DNA from: an uncultured Paracoccaceae bacterium | Lineage (GTDB): Bacteria; Pseudomonadota; Alphaproteobacteria; Rhodobacterales; Rhodobacteraceae | Assembly (NCBI GenBank): GCA_947503175.1 | Contig: CANNCO010000003.1 | Coordinates: 379,501 to 443,500, forward strand | Direction: 5' to 3' | DNA length: 64,000 nt | Shown: piece after piece, positions 42,422-50,962 of the stretch | Numbering within the stretch: position 1 is the stretch's first letter | Layout of the letters: each line of letters opens with the position of its first letter | Translations under genes and position numbers: made by a program | Notes under the pieces: generated by a model | What the model was told of the DNA's origin: nothing | The model's input: only the letters and a program-made list of their open reading frames with translations | Database searches by the model: none

Positions 42422-43179
42422 TGGCCACACCTGATCTGCAACTAACGCCCGGAACGCCGGGTTTGCAGGTGGTTGGGCTGCGCAAGAGTTATCGCAAGCG
42501 CCCCGTCCTGCGCGATGTGTCGCTGACGCTTCAGCGCGGTGAGATCGTCGCATTGCTGGGTCCGAACGGATCGGGAAAGACCACGAGTTTCTATGCCGTG
42601 GCCGGCCTGATCAGCCCGGATGGCGGACAGGTGATCGTGGACGGGCGGGATGTCACCATGCTGCCGATGTACCGCCGGGCGCGTCTTGGGATCGGGTATC
42701 TACCGCAGGAAGTCTCTATTTTTCGCGGGCTTAGTGTCGAGGACAATATTCTTGCCATCCTGGAGATCTCGGAACCCGACCGAATAAAGCGCCACGAGCG
42801 GCTCGACGAGCTTCTTTCGGATTTTTCGATCACGCATCTGCGCCGCGCGCCCGCATTATCCCTGTCGGGTGGCGAGCGGCGGCGAACCGAAATCGCGCGC
42901 TGTCTTGCCGCCGATCCGAAATATCTGCTTTTGGATGAACCATTTGCAGGTGTTGACCCAATTGCAGTCGGTGAGATCCGGACACTTGTCGCAAATCTGA
43001 AAGATCGGGGCATCGGCGTACTGATCACGGACCACAATGTACGCGAGACACTTGGGATCGTGGATCGCGCATACATCTTGCATGACGGTCAGGTTCTTAT
43101 GAGCGGGACGACCGATGAGGTGATCGAGGACGAAAACGTTCGTCGCGTCTATCTGGGGCAGCACTTCAAGATCGGCTGA
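42421..43179 (+). CDS. lptB: LPS export ATP-binding protein LptB
   Basis: ATPase of the LptBFGC LPS exporter, 252 residues. Walker A is GPNGSGKTTSF, the Q-loop region is 'YLPQEVSIFRGLSVEDNILAI', the signature is LSGGERRR, and Walker B is 'YLLLDEPFAGVDPIAV'. The LptB-typical 'DHNVRETLGIVDRAYILHDG' carries the switch histidine. lptF and lptG are elsewhere. In many proteobacteria rpoN follows lptB; here rpoN is absent and hpf comes next after 293 bp. Confidence 0.95.
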   Translation: MATPDLQLTPGTPGLQVVGLRKSYRKRPVLRDVSLTLQRGEIVALLGPNGSGKTTSFYAVAGLISPDGGQVIVDGRDVTMLPMYRRARLGIGYLPQEVSIFRGLSVEDNILAILEISEPDRIKRHERLDELLSDFSITHLRRAPALSLSGGERRRTEIARCLAADPKYLLLDEPFAGVDPIAVGEIRTLVANLKDRGIGVLITDHNVRETLGIVDRAYILHDGQVLMSGTTDEVIEDENVRRVYLGQHFKIG

Positions 43180-43472
43180 AGATCCAGGGTAGTTTTGTGG
43201 TCGCTGGCACCCCCTTCCCCTAGATGTCGTAGTTAAAGGAATTCTTCATGGTTACCCACCTGTTATCGTTGACAAGCAGTTGTGAAGTACCGCCAAATGA
43301 CAGCGATGAAGGACCAGAACCATACCGATTTCGGAGGCCCGGCCTCCTGTCGCGAAAGGGGTCAGCGGGCCGACAAAACACGGGCCTGGCACATCTTATA
43401 TAACAAAACCTTCGGTCATTCAGCGGGATTGGCCTCGCGTTGAGTGCCCGGTCAAGTCATTGAGGAGAAACG
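43180..43472 (+). promoter_or_regulatory. Intergenic region upstream of hpf with GC hairpin
   Basis: 293 bp with no gene. It holds a GC dyad, GGAGG-CCCGG-CCTCC (43333-43347), and an AT-rich stretch CATCTTATATAACAAAA at 43391-43408 that could be a -10 region for hpf. A good ribosome site (GAGGAGAAACG) precedes the hpf ATG. The length suggests that hpf has its own promoter, separate from the lpt genes. Confidence 0.4.
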
Positions 43473-44042
43473 ATGCGGTTTCAGATAAGCGGCAAGCAGA
43501 TCGACATTGGAATGGCGCTTCAGACGCATGTGGAAACGGAGCTCGGCACCGTTGCCCAGAAGTATGCCGGACGTCCAACCGATGCCGTGGTCATCTTTTC
43601 AAAAGATGCCCATGAGTTTGTTTGCGAAGCGGTTGTGCATCTGTCGACCGGACTTACAGCCCAGGCACGGGCCCATGATACCGAGATCTATGCAGCATTC
43701 GACAAATGCCTCGACAAGATGGAAAAACAGTTGCGCCGCTACAAACGCAGGCTCAAAGACCACCACCGAGACCGCGCTCAACCTGTTGAACTCATGGAGG
43801 CTTCCTCATATATCCTCGCCGCGTCGGACGAAGCAGACGATTCGGAACCCGAGACGCTGCAGCCGATCATTATCGCCGAGATGGAAACGAAGATTCCATC
43901 TTTGACCGTTGGAGAGGCCGTTATGCAGATGGAGCTTGCAGGTGCGCCCGTATTGGTGTTTCGCAACGAAAAGCAGGACAGCGGCGTGAATATCGTGTAC
44001 CGACGCGACGACGGAAATATTGGCTGGATCAATCCGAACTAG
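43473..44042 (+). CDS. hpf: Ribosome hibernation-promoting factor, long form
   Basis: A 189-residue long HPF that dimerises 70S ribosomes into 100S particles in slow growth. The N-terminal domain (about 1-110) begins 'MRFQISGKQIDIGMALQTHVE' and contains the basic 'CLDKMEKQLRRYKRRLKDHH'. The C-terminal dimerisation domain (about 130-189) has 'KIPSLTVGEAVMQMELAGAPVLVFRNEK' and ends 'RDDGNIGWINPN', typical of the family. The gene precedes ptsN, a common pair. Confidence 0.95.
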   Translation: MRFQISGKQIDIGMALQTHVETELGTVAQKYAGRPTDAVVIFSKDAHEFVCEAVVHLSTGLTAQARAHDTEIYAAFDKCLDKMEKQLRRYKRRLKDHHRDRAQPVELMEASSYILAASDEADDSEPETLQPIIIAEMETKIPSLTVGEAVMQMELAGAPVLVFRNEKQDSGVNIVYRRDDGNIGWINPN

Positions 44043-44111
44043 CCAAGACCCGATTTGACCTGGGGCAGACGCAGAACGCGGACCCTGAGCCAAGGAAAGA
44101 GTTAATCGCAG

Positions 44112-44576
44112 ATGGAACTTGTTTCACTCCTCTCGCCAGAGGCAATTCGTGTTCTTCCCGGAAGTACCAGCAAGAAACGCCTGTTTCAGGAGATCGGTGA
44201 GATTATCGAATCCGCGCATGGGCTGCCGGCCGGGGCTGCCTTTGACGCCCTTCAGGCACGTGAAAGCCTTGGACCAACCGGGGTCGGAAACGGGATTGCC
44301 CTTCCACATGCACGGACGTCGGAGCTATCGAACGTGACGGGCCTGTTCGTGCGTCTGGAGAAGCCGCTAGAGTTCGATGCGGTGGACCGTTTGCCCGTCG
44401 ATCTGATCTTTGCCCTGTTCGCCCCCGAAGATGCGGGTGTGGATCATCTCAAAGCCCTGGCGCTGGTGTCGCGAACGATGCGGGATCAGGCGCTTTGCTC
44501 AAAGCTTCGGGCCAACAGCGACCCCGCGACACTTTACGCTATTCTGACCGCCAAACAGGCAAGTCAGGCGGCCTGA
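44112..44576 (+). CDS. ptsN: PTS IIA-like nitrogen regulatory protein
   Basis: A 154-residue EIIA(Ntr) protein of the nitrogen-PTS phosphorelay, which links nitrogen and carbon state to potassium and other controls. The phosphorylated histidine lies in 'GIALPHARTSELSNV' (about residue 67). 'GPTGVGNGIALPHA' and 'DAGVDHLKALALVSRTMRD' are typical blocks. It is convergent with the sulfotransferase gene, with a 13-bp overlap. Confidence 0.92.
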   Translation: MELVSLLSPEAIRVLPGSTSKKRLFQEIGEIIESAHGLPAGAAFDALQARESLGPTGVGNGIALPHARTSELSNVTGLFVRLEKPLEFDAVDRLPVDLIFALFAPEDAGVDHLKALALVSRTMRDQALCSKLRANSDPATLYAILTAKQASQAA

Positions 44577-45997
44577 TCCGGCTGCCACGGACCATAGCCA
44601 AACATGAGATAATCACGCTGATAGGCCGAGCGCGCTGCGCGCTCGAGGTCTTTGGAATAGATATCCGCAAGTGCGAACTTCCCGACTGGCACCGGTGATC
44701 TGTCGGGGAGTTTTCTTTCAGATGGCGAGATGAGCACTTTCAGATCCTGTTCCAGCCGCTCCGCTCGCAAAACATGATCCGGGGGGCAGAACGCCGTGAT
44801 CCCCTGCAATGCCGACAATTGCGATGCCCAGGCCGCATCGACGCGAATAGAGGTCTGCCCCGAGAGGTTTCCCTTCAGGAACCGCAGGAACGCAAGAAAG
44901 GCTCTGTGATGCACCTTGGCGTCGTAAGCCGGATCATCTGCATGATCGGGCAGCGGCACCTCGTAGCTTCTTCGCAAGGTCTCGCGAATACCTGTGAAGG
45001 AGCCGTCCTCCACCGGGAGAATGAAGCGGCAAAACGCGTTATGGGCGCGTCGAAGCGGATGGGTCACAACGGTAAAACTCTGGTGGTTCCGGTGCCGGCG
45101 TTTCCATTGACGAAGGGTTCTCTGCGAAAAACCCTGTTCCAGATCCGCCTCCGGCCTTTCGTCCAGGTCGGCCATCCACCGCCGGACGATCAGGTCGGAT
45201 GCGCATTTGATCGGCATGAAAAGCAGAGGCTGGCTACTGCATGCGAAATAGGACGGCACATTCGGGCCGCGGATCGGTTCATGATCTGGCAGATCGTCAA
45301 GACCAAAGGGATCTTCGTTCTCCAACGCTGCCCGCATCTCTTCGAAGTTATCCACTTTTTCGGACATCGGGACCGGATTCTGACGTCTGCCATTGCGAAC
45401 CGACCGCTCTTCCTCCTTTGCGCCAAGAAAGCGCGCGAGGCCCATAACGATCTCCCGATCGTCAATGTCCGCGGCATCTATCCAAAATGCACTCTGGCCG
45501 GACTTCTGCAACTGCAAACGAATCTGCCGAACAAACTGCGCGCGTGCCGCGCGATAGGCGGCGAACTCGGCCGCATCGAACCGAATCCTACCCTTCTTCG
45601 CAGCGTTGAGATCGCCCAGCCACCATTGCCCTGTCTTGCGTGCGATCTTGAGTGAAATGAAGCTTTCCAGCGGGTTCCGGGTCAGCACAATCTTGGCGCA
45701 GGAGCGGTCGGACAAACAGAAGTCCAGCACCCGGGGATCATGATCTGAAAACAAACGAAAGCCAGCTAGGCCATCGGTCTTGCGGCATATAAGATCGATA
45801 AGCATCCGAGGGTTGGCTTCTCGTGCCTTGATATCTACCCCGAACAGCGATTTCTGATCAGGCTTGCCGACAAAATGCGGGTTGAAGACCTCCCCATGAC
45901 TCGTCAGGCCGCGAAAAGAGTTCAGTTTCTCTTCCAGCGCATTCGAGCCGGTTCGCATGTCTGCAAGAACGACGAAACTACCCCATTTCTTTGCCAT
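44564..45997 (-). CDS. Two-domain sulfotransferase (NodH-like plus second domain)
   Basis: A 477-residue PAPS-dependent sulfotransferase. The N-terminal part (about 1-215) begins 'VVLADMRTGSNALEEKLN', with the PAPS 5'-phosphosulfate loop RTGSN, and has the 3'-phosphate motif 'KIVLTRNPLESFISLKIA'. The second part (about 240-420) has a similar pair: 'MPIKCASDLIVRRW' and 'FTVVTHPLRRAHNAFCRFI', the style of sulfotransferase family 2 enzymes. It is probably cytoplasmic (no signal) and is the last gene of the glycan run, 3 bp after the GT14 gene. The acceptor sugar is unknown. Confidence 0.8.
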   Translation of the reverse strand: MAKKWGSFVVLADMRTGSNALEEKLNSFRGLTSHGEVFNPHFVGKPDQKSLFGVDIKAREANPRMLIDLICRKTDGLAGFRLFSDHDPRVLDFCLSDRSCAKIVLTRNPLESFISLKIARKTGQWWLGDLNAAKKGRIRFDAAEFAAYRAARAQFVRQIRLQLQKSGQSAFWIDAADIDDREIVMGLARFLGAKEEERSVRNGRRQNPVPMSEKVDNFEEMRAALENEDPFGLDDLPDHEPIRGPNVPSYFACSSQPLLFMPIKCASDLIVRRWMADLDERPEADLEQGFSQRTLRQWKRRHRNHQSFTVVTHPLRRAHNAFCRFILPVEDGSFTGIRETLRRSYEVPLPDHADDPAYDAKVHHRAFLAFLRFLKGNLSGQTSIRVDAAWASQLSALQGITAFCPPDHVLRAERLEQDLKVLISPSERKLPDRSPVPVGKFALADIYSKDLERAARSAYQRDYLMFGYGPWQPDQAA

Positions 45998-46000
45998 ATC

Positions 46001-47701
46001 CTAGTGAACCACACGCGGGCGACCCGCTTTGCGCACGGTGACGGGTATATCGGACGGGTCTGCAATCTCACCAACCAGATGCAATTGCAGCCCATCGTTG
46101 CGTTGGGCCGTCAGGAACGCGGAAAATCCATCGAGATTCACCATACGCGGCGGCTCGAAAAGCGGATGACCGTCGCGCATCCGTGTTTCGGCGGCCAAAA
46201 GCTGTAACCTTTCGATGGGCGCATTCAAGAACTCCGCGAGCGTCCAGATGCGAACCCGTGCCCTTGTCTCCTGTGATCTGAGGGCCTGAATATAGGCAGT
46301 CTCGATACTTTGCAGCCGGGCGGCCTGTTCGCGGATCTCGCTGGGGTCGCGCCCGGAGTTGAACAACCCGATCGACCAGGCACCGCTGATCAGCCAAATA
46401 TGCGCATTACTGTCAGCCATCATGAAACCCGTGACCTCTTGCCTGTCACGGGGACCGAACTGAAATGCTTGCCGTTCACCCCGCGTCGACCAGATGAGGT
46501 TCGTGAGAAACGCTGTCGGATTGTAGTCCCGCAATTCGGCGCAATCAGACAAGCCCCCGGCAAAATCCGTATGGCCATCGGCGAACTCCGCCCTTTCCGG
46601 CGCATAGAGATGACCATGTGCGCGGCAATCCGTCGTGCGCGAAAGCCATTTGCCAAAGTCGTCGTAGAGTTCGTCGAAACCCGATAGCACCGTGTAGGGC
46701 GCAGCCGACACGGCATGTTCGGCGGAGCGGCTTGGATAGCGGCTTTGCATATAGAGACCGGCCCGACCGACGATGCGGCGTTCTCCGGCGCGCACGAAGC
46801 TGCGCTCGATGCGGACGGGTGCGGGTGGAGCTTCGTTCAGATGCCCCGGCCCATCGCCGAGGAAAGTACCGTACAACTTGTCGGCTCCGGGCCAAACCTT
46901 TCGTACGACAAAGCAATCTGACCGCTGCAGCAACTGCAGGTGGTCATCATAGAACACATGCGGTTTGCCCTGATAGTCAAAGCGGGACAGGGTCAAAGTC
47001 CGGCTTTCGATCTGCCGGGAGTAAAGCCGGGCGAGGGTCTGGAAGTAGCTTTCGTCAGGAATCCAGACATGTTTGAAGTATCGCTCGAACGCGCGGCGTC
47101 GCGGATCTGTGATGATTGCCGTCAGCGTTTTTCGCGTCAGGCACCACCATTGAGACCCAAGATGAGGCTCAATGCCTCTTGGCACCCGACGGCTGTAATT
47201 GAGACGACGTTGCAGATCGACGGATAGGTCGAACAGTCGCCGATTCTTGCGCCAGGCAAAGGGAAAACTGAGAGTGAAGCGTTCCGAATCCAGTCCGCCG
47301 ATCGTCCATGGAACGTCTCGGGTCGTGACGCTTTCTATGAAATCGGTCTCAGGATGAGCACCGAGAAACCTTTGTAGTTCGGTCACGGGGCGAAGAGGAA
47401 GGCAACTTCCCGACGCCAGATAGACATGCCGGACCGCCGGAAATCGCTCCAACAGAAGTTCAGTGGCGCCCAGCGTTGCCTGAACGAGCGACCAGGTTCC
47501 CCACTCGCATCGAAGCCTGGGGCCGAACAGCAGGTTCGGACAGTCGGACATGGCATCAACAAAGGCATCATGCGCCTGACGCGAAACCGACTTGTCCAGA
47601 TGAACGACGACGGGACAGCCCGCGTTCGCCCAATACCGGCAGATCTGCGATGCCCGGTCCAGCGGCTCATGCGCGAGAACGACGAACCCGAGCCCGCTCA
47701 T
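46001..47701 (-). CDS. GT14 beta-1,6-N-acetylglucosaminyltransferase-like
   Basis: A 566-residue enzyme of the core-2/I-branching family. The N-terminal ~290 residues have 'GFVVLAHEPLDRASQICRYW', 'CEWGTWSLVQATLGATELLLE', 'YLASGSCLPLRPVTELQRFL' and 'PHLGSQWWCLTRKTLTAII', matching GT14. The C-terminal ~270 residues are a separate domain with no function I can name. Such proteins transfer GlcNAc or xylose in eukaryotes; the bacterial acceptor is unknown. Its start overlaps the previous gene by 4 bp, so it is coupled to it. Confidence 0.8.
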   Translation of the reverse strand: MSGLGFVVLAHEPLDRASQICRYWANAGCPVVVHLDKSVSRQAHDAFVDAMSDCPNLLFGPRLRCEWGTWSLVQATLGATELLLERFPAVRHVYLASGSCLPLRPVTELQRFLGAHPETDFIESVTTRDVPWTIGGLDSERFTLSFPFAWRKNRRLFDLSVDLQRRLNYSRRVPRGIEPHLGSQWWCLTRKTLTAIITDPRRRAFERYFKHVWIPDESYFQTLARLYSRQIESRTLTLSRFDYQGKPHVFYDDHLQLLQRSDCFVVRKVWPGADKLYGTFLGDGPGHLNEAPPAPVRIERSFVRAGERRIVGRAGLYMQSRYPSRSAEHAVSAAPYTVLSGFDELYDDFGKWLSRTTDCRAHGHLYAPERAEFADGHTDFAGGLSDCAELRDYNPTAFLTNLIWSTRGERQAFQFGPRDRQEVTGFMMADSNAHIWLISGAWSIGLFNSGRDPSEIREQAARLQSIETAYIQALRSQETRARVRIWTLAEFLNAPIERLQLLAAETRMRDGHPLFEPPRMVNLDGFSAFLTAQRNDGLQLHLVGEIADPSDIPVTVRKAGRPRVVH

Positions 47702-48708
47702 ATCCAGTCACCCTTGGACATCAGTCCGAGCGCCTCCAACTGGCGCCAGTTCACGTATTTCTCGGACCAGCGCGTCCAGAGCGTTGGCTGGGTGGCGGAT
47801 TTCTCCTGATAGGCAAGGTATTCGCGGCTCGCCGCGAAATGCTCGCGCCGCTCGATCTCTTCGGTAACCTTTTCGGGAAACATGCTGAGGAACTTCGCAT
47901 GCAGTAGGCATCCCGATGCCTTTTCACCCCCCGTCTCGTCGTAAACTGTGTTCAGACCCCGCGGCAGCAGCGCATGGGTCGAACTGGCATAGACAAACCG
48001 GCGATCCCAGCGCACCAGTGGTATCTTGTTCAAAGCTGGCGATTTCTCGGGCGCATTGGCAAAGAAGGCGCGTGCGCGCGGGCCTCCCTGGATGAACAGA
48101 TTGCGCAGGAGATGGTGTTTTGTGATCGTGTAATTGCCAGCATCAAACCATGATGCGATCTCGAATGGATTCTGCCCAGGCTGATAGACGGTCTCGGCAA
48201 TTGCACCTTTCGGGTACATGTCCAGAAGCATCGCGCCGAACGATCGGATCTGCGCAGATTGCAGCCACTCCGTCAGGGCCGGCAGCGGTCTGGTATCGCA
48301 GAATGGAAAGACAAGGAACTCGTCGGCATCGACCGTCAGGCACCAATGACCGTGGCCGTGGCGCGAAAGCAGCCAGTTCATCCAATCCATCCCATATCGC
48401 GCGCTACGATAGCTCGCTTCGGTCTGCCAAAGAGATACATCCGGTTGGTCAGCAAGATACTCACCCGAACCGTCGGTCGATCCGTTATCGACCATCAGAA
48501 AGTGGGACACCCCAAGGTCGCGATAGTACGACAGGAAATACGGCAGCCGCAGCATCTCGTTTCGCAGGACTGTAAAGGCCAGAACCTGACCAGGCCGGAT
48601 CGTCTCTGTCCTGCTGACAACCAGCGAAAGCTCATCGCGTTTGCGCCATGCCCGAAGCCGGCGCCGTCTGCGACGCCACCGCAATCGGTAAGACGTTGCT
48701 AAGCCCAT
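47698..48708 (-). CDS. GT2/GT92-like glycosyltransferase
   Basis: A 336-residue enzyme. After a strongly basic N-terminus ('RLRWRRRRRRLRAWRKRDE'), which may anchor it to the membrane or nucleic acid, it shows 'AFTVLRNEMLRLPYFLSYYRDLGVSHFLMVDNGSTDGS' and the metal-binding DxD in 'CLTVDADEFLVFP', as in Glyco_tranf_2_4 enzymes. The donor and acceptor are unknown. It is co-oriented with the GT4 gene (34-bp gap) and overlaps the GT14 gene by 4 bp. Confidence 0.8.
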   Translation of the reverse strand: MGLATSYRLRWRRRRRRLRAWRKRDELSLVVSRTETIRPGQVLAFTVLRNEMLRLPYFLSYYRDLGVSHFLMVDNGSTDGSGEYLADQPDVSLWQTEASYRSARYGMDWMNWLLSRHGHGHWCLTVDADEFLVFPFCDTRPLPALTEWLQSAQIRSFGAMLLDMYPKGAIAETVYQPGQNPFEIASWFDAGNYTITKHHLLRNLFIQGGPRARAFFANAPEKSPALNKIPLVRWDRRFVYASSTHALLPRGLNTVYDETGGEKASGCLLHAKFLSMFPEKVTEEIERREHFAASREYLAYQEKSATQPTLWTRWSEKYVNWRQLEALGLMSKGDWI

Positions 48709-48742
48709 GGGCTGACTCCGAACCGGACAGCCTTCAAGGGGA

Positions 48743-49936
48743 TCAATCCCACAGGTGGCTTAAAACAAGGTTCAGATGATCGTCCCATGTAGGCCTGTTC
48801 AAACGGGTACTCATACGGCTCCGCGATACAATCGTTCGCGGATCGCGCTCTATTAGTTGCTTTATTGCTGAGACCCATTGATACCGATCCGTGGGCTCTA
48901 CGTAAATGGGAATATCGGCAAGCGTTTCCCGAAACACAGGCAGGTTCGAGCAGACCACTGGAACGCCGCGCAACGCTGCTTCGAACGGCGGGAGTCCGAA
49001 CCCTTCCGCAAGGCTTGGGTGAAGAAGGGCTGTGCTTCCAGCTATCAGTGCGGAAATGGCACCGTCATCGAGGCCCGGCATTTCGCGAACGTTAGATGGA
49101 TGGTCGTCCAAGCGTCGTGTCAGTTCCGCATCGCACCAGCCCCGGCCACCCAGTAAAAGAAGGTGCGCCGCTGCGGTACCAAGTTCCGCCCACACGTCCA
49201 GTAGAAGCGACTGGTTCTTGCGCATGTCGATCGTGCCCAAGCAGACAAAGTAGGGCCGGGGGATCCCCGGGTCGGACTGGTCAGGTGCCGCAAGAGTCAC
49301 TCCAAGCGGCGCAACGAAGGGCTCGGGCTTTCGAATGTATCGCCGAATGTCAGAGGCGACCGCATGGGAGGGACACAGGATCTCGTCTGCGAAATCCCCG
49401 ACGGCCGAAACCCGCTCACGAAACCGCGCTGCCATACCCGGGCGCTGCGTCTTGTGTAAATCGAGGGGGATCATGTCATGTAACATCACGACTGTCCGGA
49501 CGTGATCCGGCAAGGCACCAAAAACGCGCACATCCAGATTACTGTGACCCAGATTAAGGTAGTGCGAGCCTGATCTCAGGTTTCGCGCCAGCATGCCCCC
49601 AAGCCCAACGCGCGTGCAGGATGAAACGGCCAGCCGCCGGAGATCGGCTTCGGCTGCGCGGCGCGGTGCGGCAAGTCTGCGCGAGAGCCGTGACTGAATG
49701 TCGGGCGGACCCCAAGGTGTAAATCCGTCCAGGCGATCCTTTAGTGCCACGAGCCCAGGCCGATCCAACCAGCTGAAGCCGACAGCAGTACGCGCGAGCC
49801 CATAAAGCTCGATATCACGGTCAAGCAGACCGGAGAGCCACGCATATTCGACCCTGTCGATCCCCGTATGCGGGCCGCGACCGACCCGGCTGACGAGCCG
49901 CGTGACGTCTATGCAAATCGAACGCTCCCCTGTCAC
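48743..49936 (-). CDS. GT4-family glycosyltransferase
   Basis: A 397-residue GT-B fold enzyme of family 4. N-terminal 'SICIDVTRLVSRVGRGPHTGIDRVEYAWL' is a frequent opening for GT4 enzymes of extracellular glycan loci. The donor site shows 'FVCLGTIDMRKNQSLLLDVWAEL' and the GT4 signature 'ALLHPSLAEGFGLPPFEAALRGVPVVCSNLPVF' with the E-G-F-G-L-P-P-F-E motif. Sugar donor unknown. It lies 69 bp downstream of galU. Confidence 0.88.
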   Translation of the reverse strand: MTGERSICIDVTRLVSRVGRGPHTGIDRVEYAWLSGLLDRDIELYGLARTAVGFSWLDRPGLVALKDRLDGFTPWGPPDIQSRLSRRLAAPRRAAEADLRRLAVSSCTRVGLGGMLARNLRSGSHYLNLGHSNLDVRVFGALPDHVRTVVMLHDMIPLDLHKTQRPGMAARFRERVSAVGDFADEILCPSHAVASDIRRYIRKPEPFVAPLGVTLAAPDQSDPGIPRPYFVCLGTIDMRKNQSLLLDVWAELGTAAAHLLLLGGRGWCDAELTRRLDDHPSNVREMPGLDDGAISALIAGSTALLHPSLAEGFGLPPFEAALRGVPVVCSNLPVFRETLADIPIYVEPTDRYQWVSAIKQLIERDPRTIVSRSRMSTRLNRPTWDDHLNLVLSHLWD

Positions 49937-50005
49937 GGGTATTGATCAGCAGCCATGGTGCAAGAGTTCCGTCAGATTTTGGGGATCGTCCAACGACCAC
50001 CCGCC

Positions 50006-50899
50006 CTACTGGGCAGCCTGTCGGATTGCCGTCACGCTTGCAAGGAAGTCCAGGAGTTCATCGCGCAGATCTGGACGCCCTAAAGCGAAGGCCACCGTAG
50101 CCTGCAAGAAACCGGCTTTCGATCCACAATCAAACCGATCACCGTCAAAGCAATAGCCATGGACCGGACGGCCCTCCTTCAGCTCTTCGGCGATCGCATC
50201 CGTCAGCTGTATCTCGCCGCCTGCACCACTTCCGATGTTGCAGAGGCTGTTCATGACAGAAGGCGGCAGAATATAGCGCCCGATAACGGCGAGGTTCGAG
50301 GGTGCCGACCCCGCCGCGGGTTTCTCGACCATCGCGCCGACTTCGACCAGCGGTCCCTCGGCATCAGCGACATCCAGAATACCATAGGACGACGTCTTCG
50401 CTGGCGGGACTTCCATGGCGGCAACCATCGCCCCCCCCGTCTCTTGGTAAGCATCGACCATCTGCTGAAGACATGGTTTTTCTGCATCGATCACGTCGTC
50501 CGGCAGAATCACGGCAAAAGGTTCGTTCCCAATAAGGCGGCGGGCGCACCAGACCGCGTGCCCAAGCCCAAGCGGCCGATTCTGCCTGATATATGCAATG
50601 GCGCCGGAGTCCATATTCGTGGAGTCCAGGACATCCAGAAGTTCATGTTTGCTCTTCTTTCGCAGCGATGCCTCAAGGTCGGGCGCGGCGTCGAAATAGT
50701 CTTCCAACGCGCTCTTGCCGCGCGAGGTGACAAAAATGAACTCGGTGATACCGGCAGCCCGCGCCTCATCAATCGCATACTGAATAAGCGGGCGATCCAC
50801 CAAGGTCATGATTTCTTTTGGAATAGACTTCGTCGCTGGGAGGAAACGCGTTCCCATCCCGGCTACCGGAAAGATAGCTTTTGCTACTTTTCTGCTCAT
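50006..50899 (-). CDS. galU: UTP-glucose-1-phosphate uridylyltransferase
   Basis: Makes UDP-glucose from glucose 1-phosphate and UTP, supplying sugar for glycans and LPS. The N-terminus 'MSRKVAKAIFPVAGMGTRFL' with nucleotide loop G-x-G-T-R-F-L, 'PATKSIPKEIMTLVDRPLIQYAIDEA', and 'GHAVWCARRLIGNEPFAVILPDDVI' are typical. About 297 residues is normal. Two further in-frame ATGs upstream (50908, 50920) are possible; I prefer 50899 by homology. It lies inside the glycan gene run. Confidence 0.95.
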   Translation of the reverse strand: MSRKVAKAIFPVAGMGTRFLPATKSIPKEIMTLVDRPLIQYAIDEARAAGITEFIFVTSRGKSALEDYFDAAPDLEASLRKKSKHELLDVLDSTNMDSGAIAYIRQNRPLGLGHAVWCARRLIGNEPFAVILPDDVIDAEKPCLQQMVDAYQETGGAMVAAMEVPPAKTSSYGILDVADAEGPLVEVGAMVEKPAAGSAPSNLAVIGRYILPPSVMNSLCNIGSGAGGEIQLTDAIAEELKEGRPVHGYCFDGDRFDCGSKAGFLQATVAFALGRPDLRDELLDFLASVTAIRQAAQ

Positions 50900-50962
50900 T
50901 TGCAGCATACCTAGACCCAACCTTGATACTCGTCACGAATAAACACAGTCACATGGGCGAAT

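Noticed and set aside
43391-43408. RpoN (-24/-12) promoter upstream of hpf
   Set aside because: TGGCAC is present near 43386, but the required TTGC about 5 bp downstream is missing, so it does not fit the sigma-54 consensus.
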